A stretch of 64,000 nt of DNA, taken from JBGTSJ01 sp041940305. GTDB lineage: Bacteria > Planctomycetota > Planctomycetia > Planctomycetales > Planctomycetaceae. The notes below the pieces were generated by a model. That model searched no databases. It was not told where the DNA came from and saw nothing but the letters and a program-made list of their open reading frames with translations. The stretch spans positions 558,001 to 622,000 of the forward strand of contig JBGTSJ010000001.1 of assembly GCA_041940305.1 (NCBI GenBank), in the 5' to 3' direction. The translations under genes and the position numbers were made by a program. Positions 53,001-60,091 of this stretch are shown piece by piece; the first letter of the stretch is position 1; each line of letters opens with the position of its first letter.

Positions 53001-55194
53001 CGGCACGCACGAGGTAACGGCCGGCAAGTACCGGCCTATCGTCTGCGACAGGTTCTTCGGCTGGGTGAGGCCTGAGCCCGGGACGGCCGAGGCAATGGGC
53101 TCATTCGGCATGGAAATGATGATGGGAGGTCCAGCCAGCCAGGACTGCGCGTGGTATCGCCTGCCCGAACTGACGATCGAACCGGGCGCCATTCATCGCC
53201 TGACCATTACGCGCGACTTCGCGGCGCTCGCCGCCGATCCCCCGGAACTGAATGCGGGCACTCTGTATCACTTCCTCTGGAACAGACAGGACTTTCTACT
53301 GACCGCACAGCAGGGGCAGGTCGTGCAGATGCTCCTCGAGCGGTTCGCGTCCGGCGATCCCGATACGGACGAGTCACTGCTGCTGGAAACGGACCCATCG
53401 CCGGGGACGGAATCGTCCTCACTGGCGTCCATCTTCAACGACGGACAGCATCCGGCGTGGGGAGCGATCGTCATTCCGGGCGCCGCTCCGGACTCATTCC
53501 GGCTGGCCGATCTGCAGCAACCCGATCAGACAGGTGTTCCATACGGGCCAAGTGACGCAGAGACGGCGACGCAGGCCGCACCGGACGGTCCCCCAGCGAC
53601 GGTTGCGGGACCGCATGGCCCGACGCTGACGGTCACGCGACTGGAAGGCTACGCGGGGGATGGCGGACAGGGCCGCAGTGCGCTGCTCGACATCAATGTT
53701 CGTGACACGGGCCTGTTCATGGCGCTCCGCCGCAAGAGCGCGTTCACCGGTGAAGAAATTGGCGAGGAGGAATCGTTCTCGGAACTGGGCGAATCTCAGG
53801 TCATGTTGCCCGCCGGGACCTACGACGTCCTGCTGAAGGACCGGATTGTCGGCTGGTCCGGCGCAGAGTACCGGCGGGAAATCGAACTCCCCGCCGGCAA
53901 GTGGGTGCGCCTCACGCTCGCTCGTGACTTCGACCGCTACGTCCTGCCGGCGGAGACGGCGGTGTACGCGCCGTACTTTATCTGGAATGGGCGCAGCAAC
54001 TCTCTGTCTCCCATTCAGGCCGCCGGCGTGAATCTCCTCCTGGAGCGTTATGCCGCCGGCGCAATCGCCGCCAGCGCTGAGGAACTCATCGGCGCCCTCC
54101 GCAGTATCGGCGCCCATGTGCAGAGCGACCAATTCAGTCTCAACAGCATCTGGACCGGAGAGAATCCCTCCGGCGACAACCTGCTCGGGCCGCTCGTCAT
54201 CCATGATGCCGACGCGGATACCTACCGTCTCGTCCCGCCGGACTTGGTGCGGGGCCGAATCGTGATCGCTCAGAACTTCCTGCGTGTCACCGTCCGCAAC
54301 GTGGAGTCGGGCGAGCAGACTTCGTATCAGGGACCGGCGAATGTCGACTTCTCGATCGCTCCGGGACAGTTGCAGATTGTGCGCGCCGATGAACTGATCG
54401 GCTGGCATTCAGGCAACACCGCCGACGCGCCGAATCTTTCCCGGATCGAGGAGACCGTTCCACTGCAGCCGGGGGAATTGTTCGACATCGAGTTCGTCCG
54501 CGACGCGGAGCATTTTCGCCGGCTGGCGACCATGCCGCTGCCGGAGGACGTTGAAGTGCTCAGGTTTCGCTGGGCCGGCAATCGCCCCGTCGGTCAAGCG
54601 GCGCTCATGGGCTTTCAGGTGGACCGGGAGCAGGCGCGCTGCATCCAGGCGCTGCTGGCCGCCCTGGCCGATGGTTCTCCCGACTTGACGGAGGAAGCGA
54701 TCCTGCAGAACGCCGGCATCGAAGGCCGGGCTTTCTCTGAAATCTTCCCGACGCAGTCGCCTCACGGCCTGGAAGAGTCCGAGTGGGCGGCATTGCTCGA
54801 ACCGGGCAAAGCACCAGGGGCCTGGCGGTTGACACCGCCCCGCGGCGGCATCGCAGAATCCCAATCCTCCGCGTCCATCGAAGATCGCATCCTGCAACTG
54901 GCGGAAGAGGAACTGGCGGCAGTTCAGCAGCTGGTGGATCGCCAGGTCGCCTCTGTCGGGGATCTCCTGCAGGCCCGGCTGAAGGTTGCGGAGGCGCGCC
55001 TCGATCGGGCCCGGAGGCTGGGTGACGACGCGGAGCAGACTGCCGCGCGCGACGCCATCCTCGACGTCCGTCTGGAGCAACGAGATGCGGCAAAGAAGCT
55101 GCACGAGTCCGGTGTGATTACGAAGGCGGAATTGCAGCAGGTCGAGGCAGAGTATCTCAAGGCGGTGCGGCAGGCCGCCGATGCTGAAGATTAG
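50092..55194 (+). CDS. giant transmembrane Ser/Thr kinase with triple ectodomain module
   Basis: A 1700-residue protein starting at ATG 50092 (GAAGGGA upstream). A helical N-terminal segment (residues 20-80) precedes the kinase domain: glycine loop GRGGMG from residue 114, Lys136, HRDIKPAN with Asp244 and DFGLAR from Asp263, all intact, so it is probably active. Residues about 420-820 hold roughly eleven membrane segments. A PEGA-like beta domain (FQHPPGVDVQRITIDG) follows, then three copies of a 150-170 residue module (about 973-1143, 1236-1385, 1417-1585), and a terminal coiled coil (1590-1700). Each module has a short beta sandwich with a GW pair, an acidic RD pair, then FxWN/G and LLERYAAG. 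The region EECDDDRTPVTSRTRVSTPL (residues 174-193) contains a palindrome that seems inserted. It probably pairs with the ECF factor upstream. Confidence 0.9.
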   Translation: MSSTHATTRTPGEGSVDPASVEGLFIAALGKADAAERQRFLDEACADDADRRRRVEALLRAYDDAGSFLDHPAVAAPQTTGESTEDEIRPFLSACSTAGRLGSLGHYEIIEVIGRGGMGIVLRAFDPKLSRVVAIKALAPALAANPAARQRFAREAKAAAAVSHPHVVTIHAVEECDDDRTPVTSRTRVSTPLPYLVMECIAGQSLQQKLDKSGPLRLTEILRIGKQIAEGLAAAHKQGLIHRDIKPANILLENGVERVKITDFGLARAVDDVAITRTGEVSGTPQFMSPEQAKGERVDHRSDLFSLGCVLYAMCTGRPPFRAEGMAGIIHRVINDEPRSIAELNPEIPEWLVEVIERLLAKEPADRMQSAVEVVAALEAELASVQSMAPRVRRHRPTSERSPESAQDAGKRPAWQQPLGNVLATIGGLALALAILGLIVGTVTNRGPLGLDFEEIAVAGVLSVMLLVAGAALRLGGLSPEVMLVVLFLTLGPFGILLWLLGMQRGAAAGAAEAHTSKPRRAEPAPASAPVRRLYITPSVVLAAIMTATTVGIVIALAGFTHRGTVLGDIESFGWGAFALSSFMAVVLMFEGYRHQQSLAAIFTACAAAGTTLYMTVALWVAGLIEMEQGFLLGLAMIGPAWFVLCVVALLTARLSVKRYLQDESGLLRARRCGAAALLWGALISGFLLTIWTAGLALQVIPSPRFDHWGWTPDEAISFPLYVAWAVLGLAGAGVLVRWIPLSVSLTRETGMAALLTLTGPLSLIGAAVISLRNGRPAGDPGPPSAASPQRRVGLALGVLLVLVVVSLAGLAYSLIEQQFARGTLVFQHPPGVDVQRITIDGSRASIVGNVTDTESPGIPFGMHAVHVEYVDVDGTPRTFSTQVHLRTGQQKSFVLPSSADQLANAASNWESGDGSSGMASSMDSAMAPAKAALLLAFEDAGMSLILSADIVTSPPTQPGMIGGPTFRTSGTHEVTAGKYRPIVCDRFFGWVRPEPGTAEAMGSFGMEMMMGGPASQDCAWYRLPELTIEPGAIHRLTITRDFAALAADPPELNAGTLYHFLWNRQDFLLTAQQGQVVQMLLERFASGDPDTDESLLLETDPSPGTESSSLASIFNDGQHPAWGAIVIPGAAPDSFRLADLQQPDQTGVPYGPSDAETATQAAPDGPPATVAGPHGPTLTVTRLEGYAGDGGQGRSALLDINVRDTGLFMALRRKSAFTGEEIGEEESFSELGESQVMLPAGTYDVLLKDRIVGWSGAEYRREIELPAGKWVRLTLARDFDRYVLPAETAVYAPYFIWNGRSNSLSPIQAAGVNLLLERYAAGAIAASAEELIGALRSIGAHVQSDQFSLNSIWTGENPSGDNLLGPLVIHDADADTYRLVPPDLVRGRIVIAQNFLRVTVRNVESGEQTSYQGPANVDFSIAPGQLQIVRADELIGWHSGNTADAPNLSRIEETVPLQPGELFDIEFVRDAEHFRRLATMPLPEDVEVLRFRWAGNRPVGQAALMGFQVDREQARCIQALLAALADGSPDLTEEAILQNAGIEGRAFSEIFPTQSPHGLEESEWAALLEPGKAPGAWRLTPPRGGIAESQSSASIEDRILQLAEEELAAVQQLVDRQVASVGDLLQARLKVAEARLDRARRLGDDAEQTAARDAILDVRLEQRDAAKKLHESGVITKAELQQVEAEYLKAVRQAADAED
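50647..50661. repeat. palindromic repeat core inside the kinase gene
   Basis: AGAACCCGGGTTTCT lies in frame within the kinase domain, where it encodes part of an extra 15-18 residue segment absent from ordinary PknB-like kinases at this point (between the strand with HAVEE and LPYLVME). It is nearly the same as the intergenic palindrome at 4439-4472 (AGAAACCCGGTTTCT). Confidence 0.6.
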
Positions 55195-55220
55195 CCTGAG
55201 CAGTCACGGTCCCGTTGCGA

Positions 55221-55257
55221 GAATCACACGTCCCGGAGTGATTCTCGCTCGCTACAA
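55221..55257. repeat. diverged 37-bp direct repeat, copy 1
   Basis: GAATCACACGTCCC, 13 variable bases and CTCGCTACAA. The 13-base centre lets this copy fold on itself (see the inverted repeat at 55218-55247). Confidence 0.6.
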
Positions 55258-55475
55258 GTGGTATAACCGTGCGAGCCCTTGAGGGGAACTGGCGGTCAAA
55301 GCTGGACCACCGTCAGGCATCTCGGCTTCCATTCTCTCGAGCCCGATTGCATCCCCCAGTTGGCACGGTTCCGTGCCCATCGGTGTGATCCGTGGTCCGA
55401 AGAATTGCGCAGAACGATCGAATCCGGATCGTGAGTCACACGGAGTAATGTGGACCGTTTTTCTCCGGGCAGCGC

Positions 55476-55512
55476 GAATCACGCGTCCCTCATGGCGCCG
55501 TGCTCGCTACAA
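55476..55512. repeat. diverged 37-bp direct repeat, copy 2
   Basis: GAATCACGCGTCCC, 13 different bases and CTCGCTACAA, in the same orientation as copy 1, 255 bases apart. Both flanks are conserved (23 of 24 positions) and the centre has the same length but a different sequence. Confidence 0.6.
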
Positions 55513-55779
55513 ACGTCACAATTGCGCCCGCCGCACGCCGTTGGAGGGGGTTCGCCGTTCTCCCTCACCCGGCACGGAGATCCGTCTTGCCCTCCCGACC
55601 TGAATGGTAAAAATGGTTGCAGCGACCGGATGCCAGCGGGTATCGTGTGGCCCGTCGCATCAGGGCAGGTGCGAGTTCGGCAGCGGGCAACGAACGTCGA
55701 TGTCCATGGACGAACCGGCTGATGCGTTTTCCTGGTCGAGGGCCGCCGCAGGATTCGCGGCGACCGGGGGGTGCGTCAC

Positions 55780-57306
55780 ATGCCGGCCATGGGTCTTCAG
55801 CACGAATTAACGTCGGTAACGGACGACTTGATTCCCGCGCACTCCGACACCGCCCCGACTGCCTGGATTCTGCTGGCCGACGGTCCGGCCTGGTCGCAGA
55901 TCTACATGCTCTCTGCGCAGCACCCCACGCGCATCGGCCGGGCGCCCGATAACGAGATCGTGCTCTCCGATTCCCGCTGCAGCCGCCATCATTGCGAGAT
56001 CCGCTACTCGTCCGACCAGTGGGTCGTCCGCGACCGGCGCAGCCGCAACGGCACCTATATCTACGACGAGAAGGTGCTCTCCCCGCACCCTCTTCGGGAA
56101 GGGGACGTGATCCAGGTCGGTCCGCACCGTCTCGTGTTCACCGCCGACACCGGCCGTTTGTATGGAGAGGACGGTTCGGATTCCAACGACACCGAAGACA
56201 ACATCCCGATCCGCACGGCTGCCGCCGAGCCCATCACGCCCTCCCGCCCCAGGCAACGCGCGGAAGCAAACGGAAAGAGACGCAAAGATCACGCCGACTG
56301 GACCCGGCGGATGCTGTATCCCGCGACGAACTCGCTGATCGGAGACAGTCCCTCACTGGAGCGGCTCAGAGACCAGGTCCGCCGCGCGGGCCCGACCGAC
56401 GCCACGGTCCTGATCCGCGGCGAAAGTGGAGTCGGCAAGGAACTGGTGGCCCGGTCGCTGCACGAGCACAGCCGGCGGCGGACGGCCCCGTTTATCTGCC
56501 TGAACTGCGCCGCGTTAAGCGAGAGCCTGCTGGAAAGCGAGTTGTTCGGGCACGAGAGCGGATCGTTCACCGGCGCGGCCGACCGCAAGCTCGGAAAGTT
56601 CGAGCTGGCGCACACTGGAACGCTGTTCCTGGATGAAGTGGGTGAACTCAGCCCCGCGATTCAAGCCAAGTTCCTGCGCGTTCTGGAGGGGCAGCCGTTT
56701 CACCGCATCGGGGGGAGCGACCCCATCCAGGCCGACGTCCGCGTGCTGGCCGCCACCAATCGCGACCTGGAGGAAGCGGTCAAGTCGCAGCAGTTTCGGG
56801 AGGACCTCTACTACCGGCTGCAGGTGATGGAGATTATGGTCGAGCCATTGCGGCAGCGGATCGAGGATCTTCCGGCGCTGGCGGAGCACTTCTTCAGATA
56901 CGCGGTCGACCAGACCAGGCGGCCGGTGAAGGCCATTACGGAGGATGCCATTGCCCGCCTGATGGGCTATCGCTGGCCGGGCAATATCCGCGAACTCAAG
57001 AACGCGATCCACCGCGCGGTGATCCTCTGCTCGGGCGACCGGATCAAGCCGGAGGACCTTTACTTCTGCGCGCTGGATGATGACGAGACGTCATCACACC
57101 ACCTGGCCCGCTCCACGCAACTCAACGGCAAGTCGCTGGAAGAGGTCGAGTTGACGCACATCCTCATGGTCCTGGAGCAGATGTCCTGGAATAAGACCCG
57201 GGCGGCCGAGATCCTCGGCATCGAGCGCTCGACCCTCGACCGCAAGCTGAAGCGGCACGACGTGCGGCGTCCTTCCGGAGACCGCACTCTGCACGAATCG
57301 TCCTGA
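55780..57306 (+). CDS. FHA-domain AAA+ activator (NtrC family, GSFTGA variant)
   Basis: A 508-residue regulator. ATG 55780 follows a G-rich sequence and is preferred to GTG 55771. Residues 30-115 form an FHA domain with the phosphothreonine-binding residues Arg54, Ser68-Arg69-His70 and Asn90 (IGRAPDNE, SRHH, RNGTY). The AAA+ domain has Walker A GESGVGKE from residue 214 and Walker B FLDEVGEL, but the sigma-54 contact loop is GSFTGA (261-266) rather than GAFTGA. A Fis-like helix-turn-helix closes the protein (AAEILGIERSTLDRKLKRH). It is expected to read phosphothreonine signals from Ser/Thr kinases, for example the kinase upstream, and to activate sigma-54 promoters if the variant loop is functional. 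Confidence 0.9.
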   Translation: MPAMGLQHELTSVTDDLIPAHSDTAPTAWILLADGPAWSQIYMLSAQHPTRIGRAPDNEIVLSDSRCSRHHCEIRYSSDQWVVRDRRSRNGTYIYDEKVLSPHPLREGDVIQVGPHRLVFTADTGRLYGEDGSDSNDTEDNIPIRTAAAEPITPSRPRQRAEANGKRRKDHADWTRRMLYPATNSLIGDSPSLERLRDQVRRAGPTDATVLIRGESGVGKELVARSLHEHSRRRTAPFICLNCAALSESLLESELFGHESGSFTGAADRKLGKFELAHTGTLFLDEVGELSPAIQAKFLRVLEGQPFHRIGGSDPIQADVRVLAATNRDLEEAVKSQQFREDLYYRLQVMEIMVEPLRQRIEDLPALAEHFFRYAVDQTRRPVKAITEDAIARLMGYRWPGNIRELKNAIHRAVILCSGDRIKPEDLYFCALDDDETSSHHLARSTQLNGKSLEEVELTHILMVLEQMSWNKTRAAEILGIERSTLDRKLKRHDVRRPSGDRTLHESS

Positions 57307-57829
57307 GCGGGATCAGCTGCCCCTGAACCGACTGTGAGCCACAGTCGAGCAGCCTCGGAGGGAGCGTGAATCCACCGGCTGATGTGATGATGAACGCCAT
57401 GAGGTGCGCAAGCAGCAAAGACTGGACGCGATCGCCGCGCTCCTGAGCCGCTCGCGATTCTCGCCTCCTTCGCGGTACTGATTCCGCGGTAAACCGGCCC
57501 CCGGGATCTTCTGCGAAAACAAAGAGGTCGAGAACCGGAGCGTTCTCCGAAACGCAACAAAATGGCAACATTGTTATTGACAATTCCGCCGGACCTCAGA
57601 AAAATCATGTGGTCCTGACGAGATTGCCGCCGTAGGTGGACCGCGCGTCTGCCGATCTCTTGGACGCCCAACGCTTTGCGTCTACGCCGAAGGAATCGGG
57701 ACCGCCCGGCATGCGTGCCGGAATGGGGGGGCAGGCCTGGCGAGCATCGTCCGCGGAATTGCGGACAGAGTCCGGACGGATTGGTCCCGGTTGTCTGCGC
57801 GTCACCCACAAGCTGAGGGAGGATTACGT
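57307..57829. promoter_or_regulatory. 523-base spacer with a strong promoter for the small acidic protein
   Basis: TTGACA (57577-57582, perfect -35) and AAAAAT (57600-57605), 17 bases apart, form the best promoter seen in the window and give a leader of about 217 bases before ATG 57830. Near the upstream end GACTGTG-AGC-CACAGTC (57330-57346) is a small hairpin after the FHA-regulator stop. No gene is seen in the rest. Confidence 0.55.
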
Positions 57830-58123
57830 ATGGAGTTCTCATTCGAGGTCGATCCCAACCTCGATCTGGCCATTGGCACCGAACTGAGCTACGAAGAAGG
57901 AGCCGAAGAGTACGTCGATGACGTCAATCTGGTTGATGTGAACCCTTGGACGCCGACCGGCGCCAAGCCCGGCTCGGAAGACAAGGTGCGGATGCTGGCC
58001 GCCCGGTATGCGGCGGGCATTCCGCTGTGGCACAACGAAGACTGCTACGATCATGGTCCCGCCCAAGCTGCGGGCCTGCTGGATGCGGACGGCTTCGCCA
58101 CCGAGGAAGAGGACGACTTCTAA
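57830..58123 (+). CDS. small acidic protein of unknown function
   Basis: A 97-residue soluble, acidic protein (FEVDPNLDLAIGTELSYEEG at the start, ATEEEDDF at the end). The middle part, DKVRMLAARYAAGIPLWHNEDCYD, is the only segment with mixed charge and aromatic residues and looks like a folded core. GGGAGG lies seven bases before the ATG, a strong site, and a good promoter and terminator flank the gene, so it is well expressed as a single unit. I do not recognise the family. Confidence 0.7.
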   Translation: MEFSFEVDPNLDLAIGTELSYEEGAEEYVDDVNLVDVNPWTPTGAKPGSEDKVRMLAARYAAGIPLWHNEDCYDHGPAQAAGLLDADGFATEEEDDF

Positions 58124-58160
58124 GCGGATGCCCCGCTGCACCGAGCGGCGAGCAGGAATT

Positions 58161-58190
58161 AAGCCGGGCGTTCATTGGAACGCCCGGCTT
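58161..58190. terminator. terminator between the small acidic protein and DUF1080 genes
   Basis: AAGCCGGGCGTTC (58161-58173), loop ATTG, and the exact complement (58178-58190), followed by TGTTTATTG. The 13-bp stem is flanked by A's on one side and T's on the other (AATTAAGCC ... GGCTTTGTTT), so it can stop transcription from both convergent genes. Confidence 0.9.
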
Positions 58191-58222
58191 TGTTTATTGT
58201 CCTGATGTCGCAGTGGATCGGC

Positions 58223-58888
58223 TCAGTCGAGCACCTTGATCTCGACGTCCTTGAACGAGATCTGCATGTCGTGGCCGCGGTGCAGCTGCAGGGCGATCAC
58301 TCCCTTTTTTTCGCCGTCCGGATCCTGAATGTCCACGGTAGTCACCCCGTTGATCTCCTGCCTGATGTGATCTCCGTCGGCCGTGATTACGTACTCGTTC
58401 CAGTCATCCTTCTTGACGGCCTTCTCCAGTGCGGCCACGATCTCAGGGGTGACGTCGGCCACGATACCGCGGGTCTTCTCGCCGTACAGGATTCCCATGT
58501 AGCGTTCACTGGCGATATCGGCCTGATTGCCGGCCACGACGAAGGGGGGCAGCTCCTGTCCCTTGAGTTCCTTGATTTCACGGCTGCGATACTGGATGCC
58601 GCTGTTGCCGGAATGGTTGTGGAGGCGGAACTTGAGCTTCAGAATAAAGTTGCCGTACTCTCCGTCAGAGATGAGGAACGTGTTGTCGGGGATATTGCCG
58701 TCGGTACGGCCGACGATCGCGCCCTCCTGAACCGACCACAGCTCCTCGTTCCCATTCCAGCCCTCGAGCGTCTTCCCGTCGAACAGGGGCTTGAACCCGT
58801 CGTCGTCGGCCCCGCGCAACAGGCCGGTTCCCACGAACAGCAGCACGATGAACTGGAGGGTACGGCGAGTCGGGAAGCGCTTCATCAT
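58223..58888 (-). CDS. exported DUF1080 (3-keto-disaccharide hydrolase-like) protein
   Basis: A 221-residue secreted protein with a signal peptide (TLQFIVLLFVGTGLLRG). The mature part is one DUF1080 domain, a concanavalin-like beta sandwich: FKPLFDGKTLEGWNGNEELW at the start, FILKLKFRLHNHSGNSGIQY and WNEYVITADGDHIRQEINGV in the middle. Some DUF1080 proteins hydrolyse 3-keto-glycosides; many planctomycete members have no known substrate. GGAG lies six bases before the ATG pair. Divergent from hisH. Confidence 0.88.
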   Translation of the reverse strand: MMKRFPTRRTLQFIVLLFVGTGLLRGADDDGFKPLFDGKTLEGWNGNEELWSVQEGAIVGRTDGNIPDNTFLISDGEYGNFILKLKFRLHNHSGNSGIQYRSREIKELKGQELPPFVVAGNQADIASERYMGILYGEKTRGIVADVTPEIVAALEKAVKKDDWNEYVITADGDHIRQEINGVTTVDIQDPDGEKKGVIALQLHRGHDMQISFKDVEIKVLD

Positions 58889-59105
58889 CGGGGTCTCCAG
58901 GCGGAAGGCGGTTGCGACGGGCAGACGGGCGACCGGCTCGGCCCGTGAATGACGGATGTCAGGACTTCGAGATTACGGCGACAGTCGCTAAAACGCCAGT
59001 TCGACGGAGGCTGCGGAGCGCGGGCGCCCGTCGGCGGCCGCTCGACGTGCGAACCTGACCGGCCGAAGACGGGTCCGGGTCACGTCCGCGGAGAACCAAA
59101 CGAAC

Positions 59106-59720
59106 ATGATTCAGATTATCGACTACGGGATGGGCAACCTGCGGAGCGTGCAGAAGGCGTTTGAGAAGCTCGGGCATGAGGCCGCAATCTGCTCCGATCC
59201 ACAGGCGCTGGCCAACGCCGAGCGGGTGGTGCTGCCGGGCGTCGGGGCTTTCCGGGACGCCATCGCGCAGCTGCGGCGGCAGGGATTCGTCAAGCCCCTG
59301 CTGGACTACGTGGCGCAGGACCGGCCGTTTCTCGGGATCTGTCTGGGACTGCAACTGCTGTTCGACGTGAGTTATGAGGACGGCGAGTACGAGGGGCTGG
59401 GCATCATTCCCGGGCAGGTCGTGCGGTTCACCTCCCAACCTGGGCTGACGATCCCGCACATGGGGTGGAATGGGCTGGAATTCGATGCAGGCAACCCACT
59501 CCTGGAGGGAATCGAGCCGGGCGCGCACGTGTACTTTGTGCACAGCTATCACGTCGTGCCGCACGAGGAGAGCGTGATCGCGGCGCAGACGACGCACGGT
59601 GAGAAGTTCGTATCGATGGTGCGGCACGGCCACCTGTTCGCGACGCAGTTTCATCCGGAGAAGAGCCAGCAGGTCGGATTGAAACTGCTTCAGAACTTTG
59701 CCACACTGCCGGCGCGCTGA
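59106..59720 (+). CDS. hisH: imidazole glycerol phosphate synthase glutaminase subunit HisH
   Basis: A 204-residue class I glutamine amidotransferase that supplies ammonia to HisF in histidine synthesis. The catalytic triad is intact: Cys79 in GICLGLQLL, His183 and Glu185 in QFHPEKSQ. The N-terminal IIDYGMGNLRSVQKAFEKLG and HMGWNGLEF are typical of HisH. No hisF or other his gene is in the window, so the pathway is scattered. A small membrane protein gene follows by 46 bases. Confidence 0.95.
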   Translation: MIQIIDYGMGNLRSVQKAFEKLGHEAAICSDPQALANAERVVLPGVGAFRDAIAQLRRQGFVKPLLDYVAQDRPFLGICLGLQLLFDVSYEDGEYEGLGIIPGQVVRFTSQPGLTIPHMGWNGLEFDAGNPLLEGIEPGAHVYFVHSYHVVPHEESVIAAQTTHGEKFVSMVRHGHLFATQFHPEKSQQVGLKLLQNFATLPAR

Positions 59721-59766
59721 TGGTCAAAGCCAGCGGCCGACATTCTTCAAACTGCAGGGCGTCCGG

Positions 59767-59964
59767 ATGAGAACGATGCTGATGGGCATGTTGGTTACGG
59801 GGACTTCAGCCGGGACGGTGCTGGCGCACCCCGGTCACGGCGTCACCGATCCGGAGACTCCGGCCCACTACGTACTGGAACCGGTCCACGCGATTCCCGT
59901 GCTGCTGCTGGTGGCCGCGTGCTGGCTGGTCGCCTGGCGGCGCCGGGCGTCACAGCGGCGTTGA
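59767..59964 (+). CDS. small exported or membrane protein with HPGHG motif
   Basis: A 65-residue protein: short signal-like segment (MLVTGTSAGTVLA), the motif HPGHG followed by a short acidic loop, and a C-terminal membrane helix (AIPVLLLVAACWLVAWRRRA). The His cluster could bind a metal such as copper, in the manner of small cupredoxin-adjacent proteins, but this is only a suggestion. It starts 46 bases after hisH and may be co-transcribed with it. Confidence 0.5.
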   Translation: MRTMLMGMLVTGTSAGTVLAHPGHGVTDPETPAHYVLEPVHAIPVLLLVAACWLVAWRRRASQRR

Positions 59965-60091
59965 CGTCAGTCGCCGCATGAGGATTCGCGCATTGGAGAG
60001 AGCGGTTCGCGGCGCTCGGCCCTTGCTGGCGCGGCGGGCTATTGTGCGGTCGGCTTTTTTGGACAGGGCCACTGGCGGAATGTCCCGGTCG

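Larger units (their letters stand above)
55195..55779. other. 585-base non-coding region between kinase and FHA-regulator genes
   Basis: No gene is supported. It holds the two copies of the 37-base repeat described below and, near the first copy, a perfect 10-bp inverted repeat (CGAGAATCAC 55218-55227 with GTGATTCTCG 55238-55247) that could act as terminator for the kinase gene, although it lacks a T run. Short frames in this region have no homologue I recognise. Confidence 0.5.

Noticed and set aside
57060..57842. 260-codon minus-strand frame across the spacer before the small acidic protein
   Set aside because: No domain or periodicity; it overlaps the certain FHA regulator end and the strong promoter at 57577.
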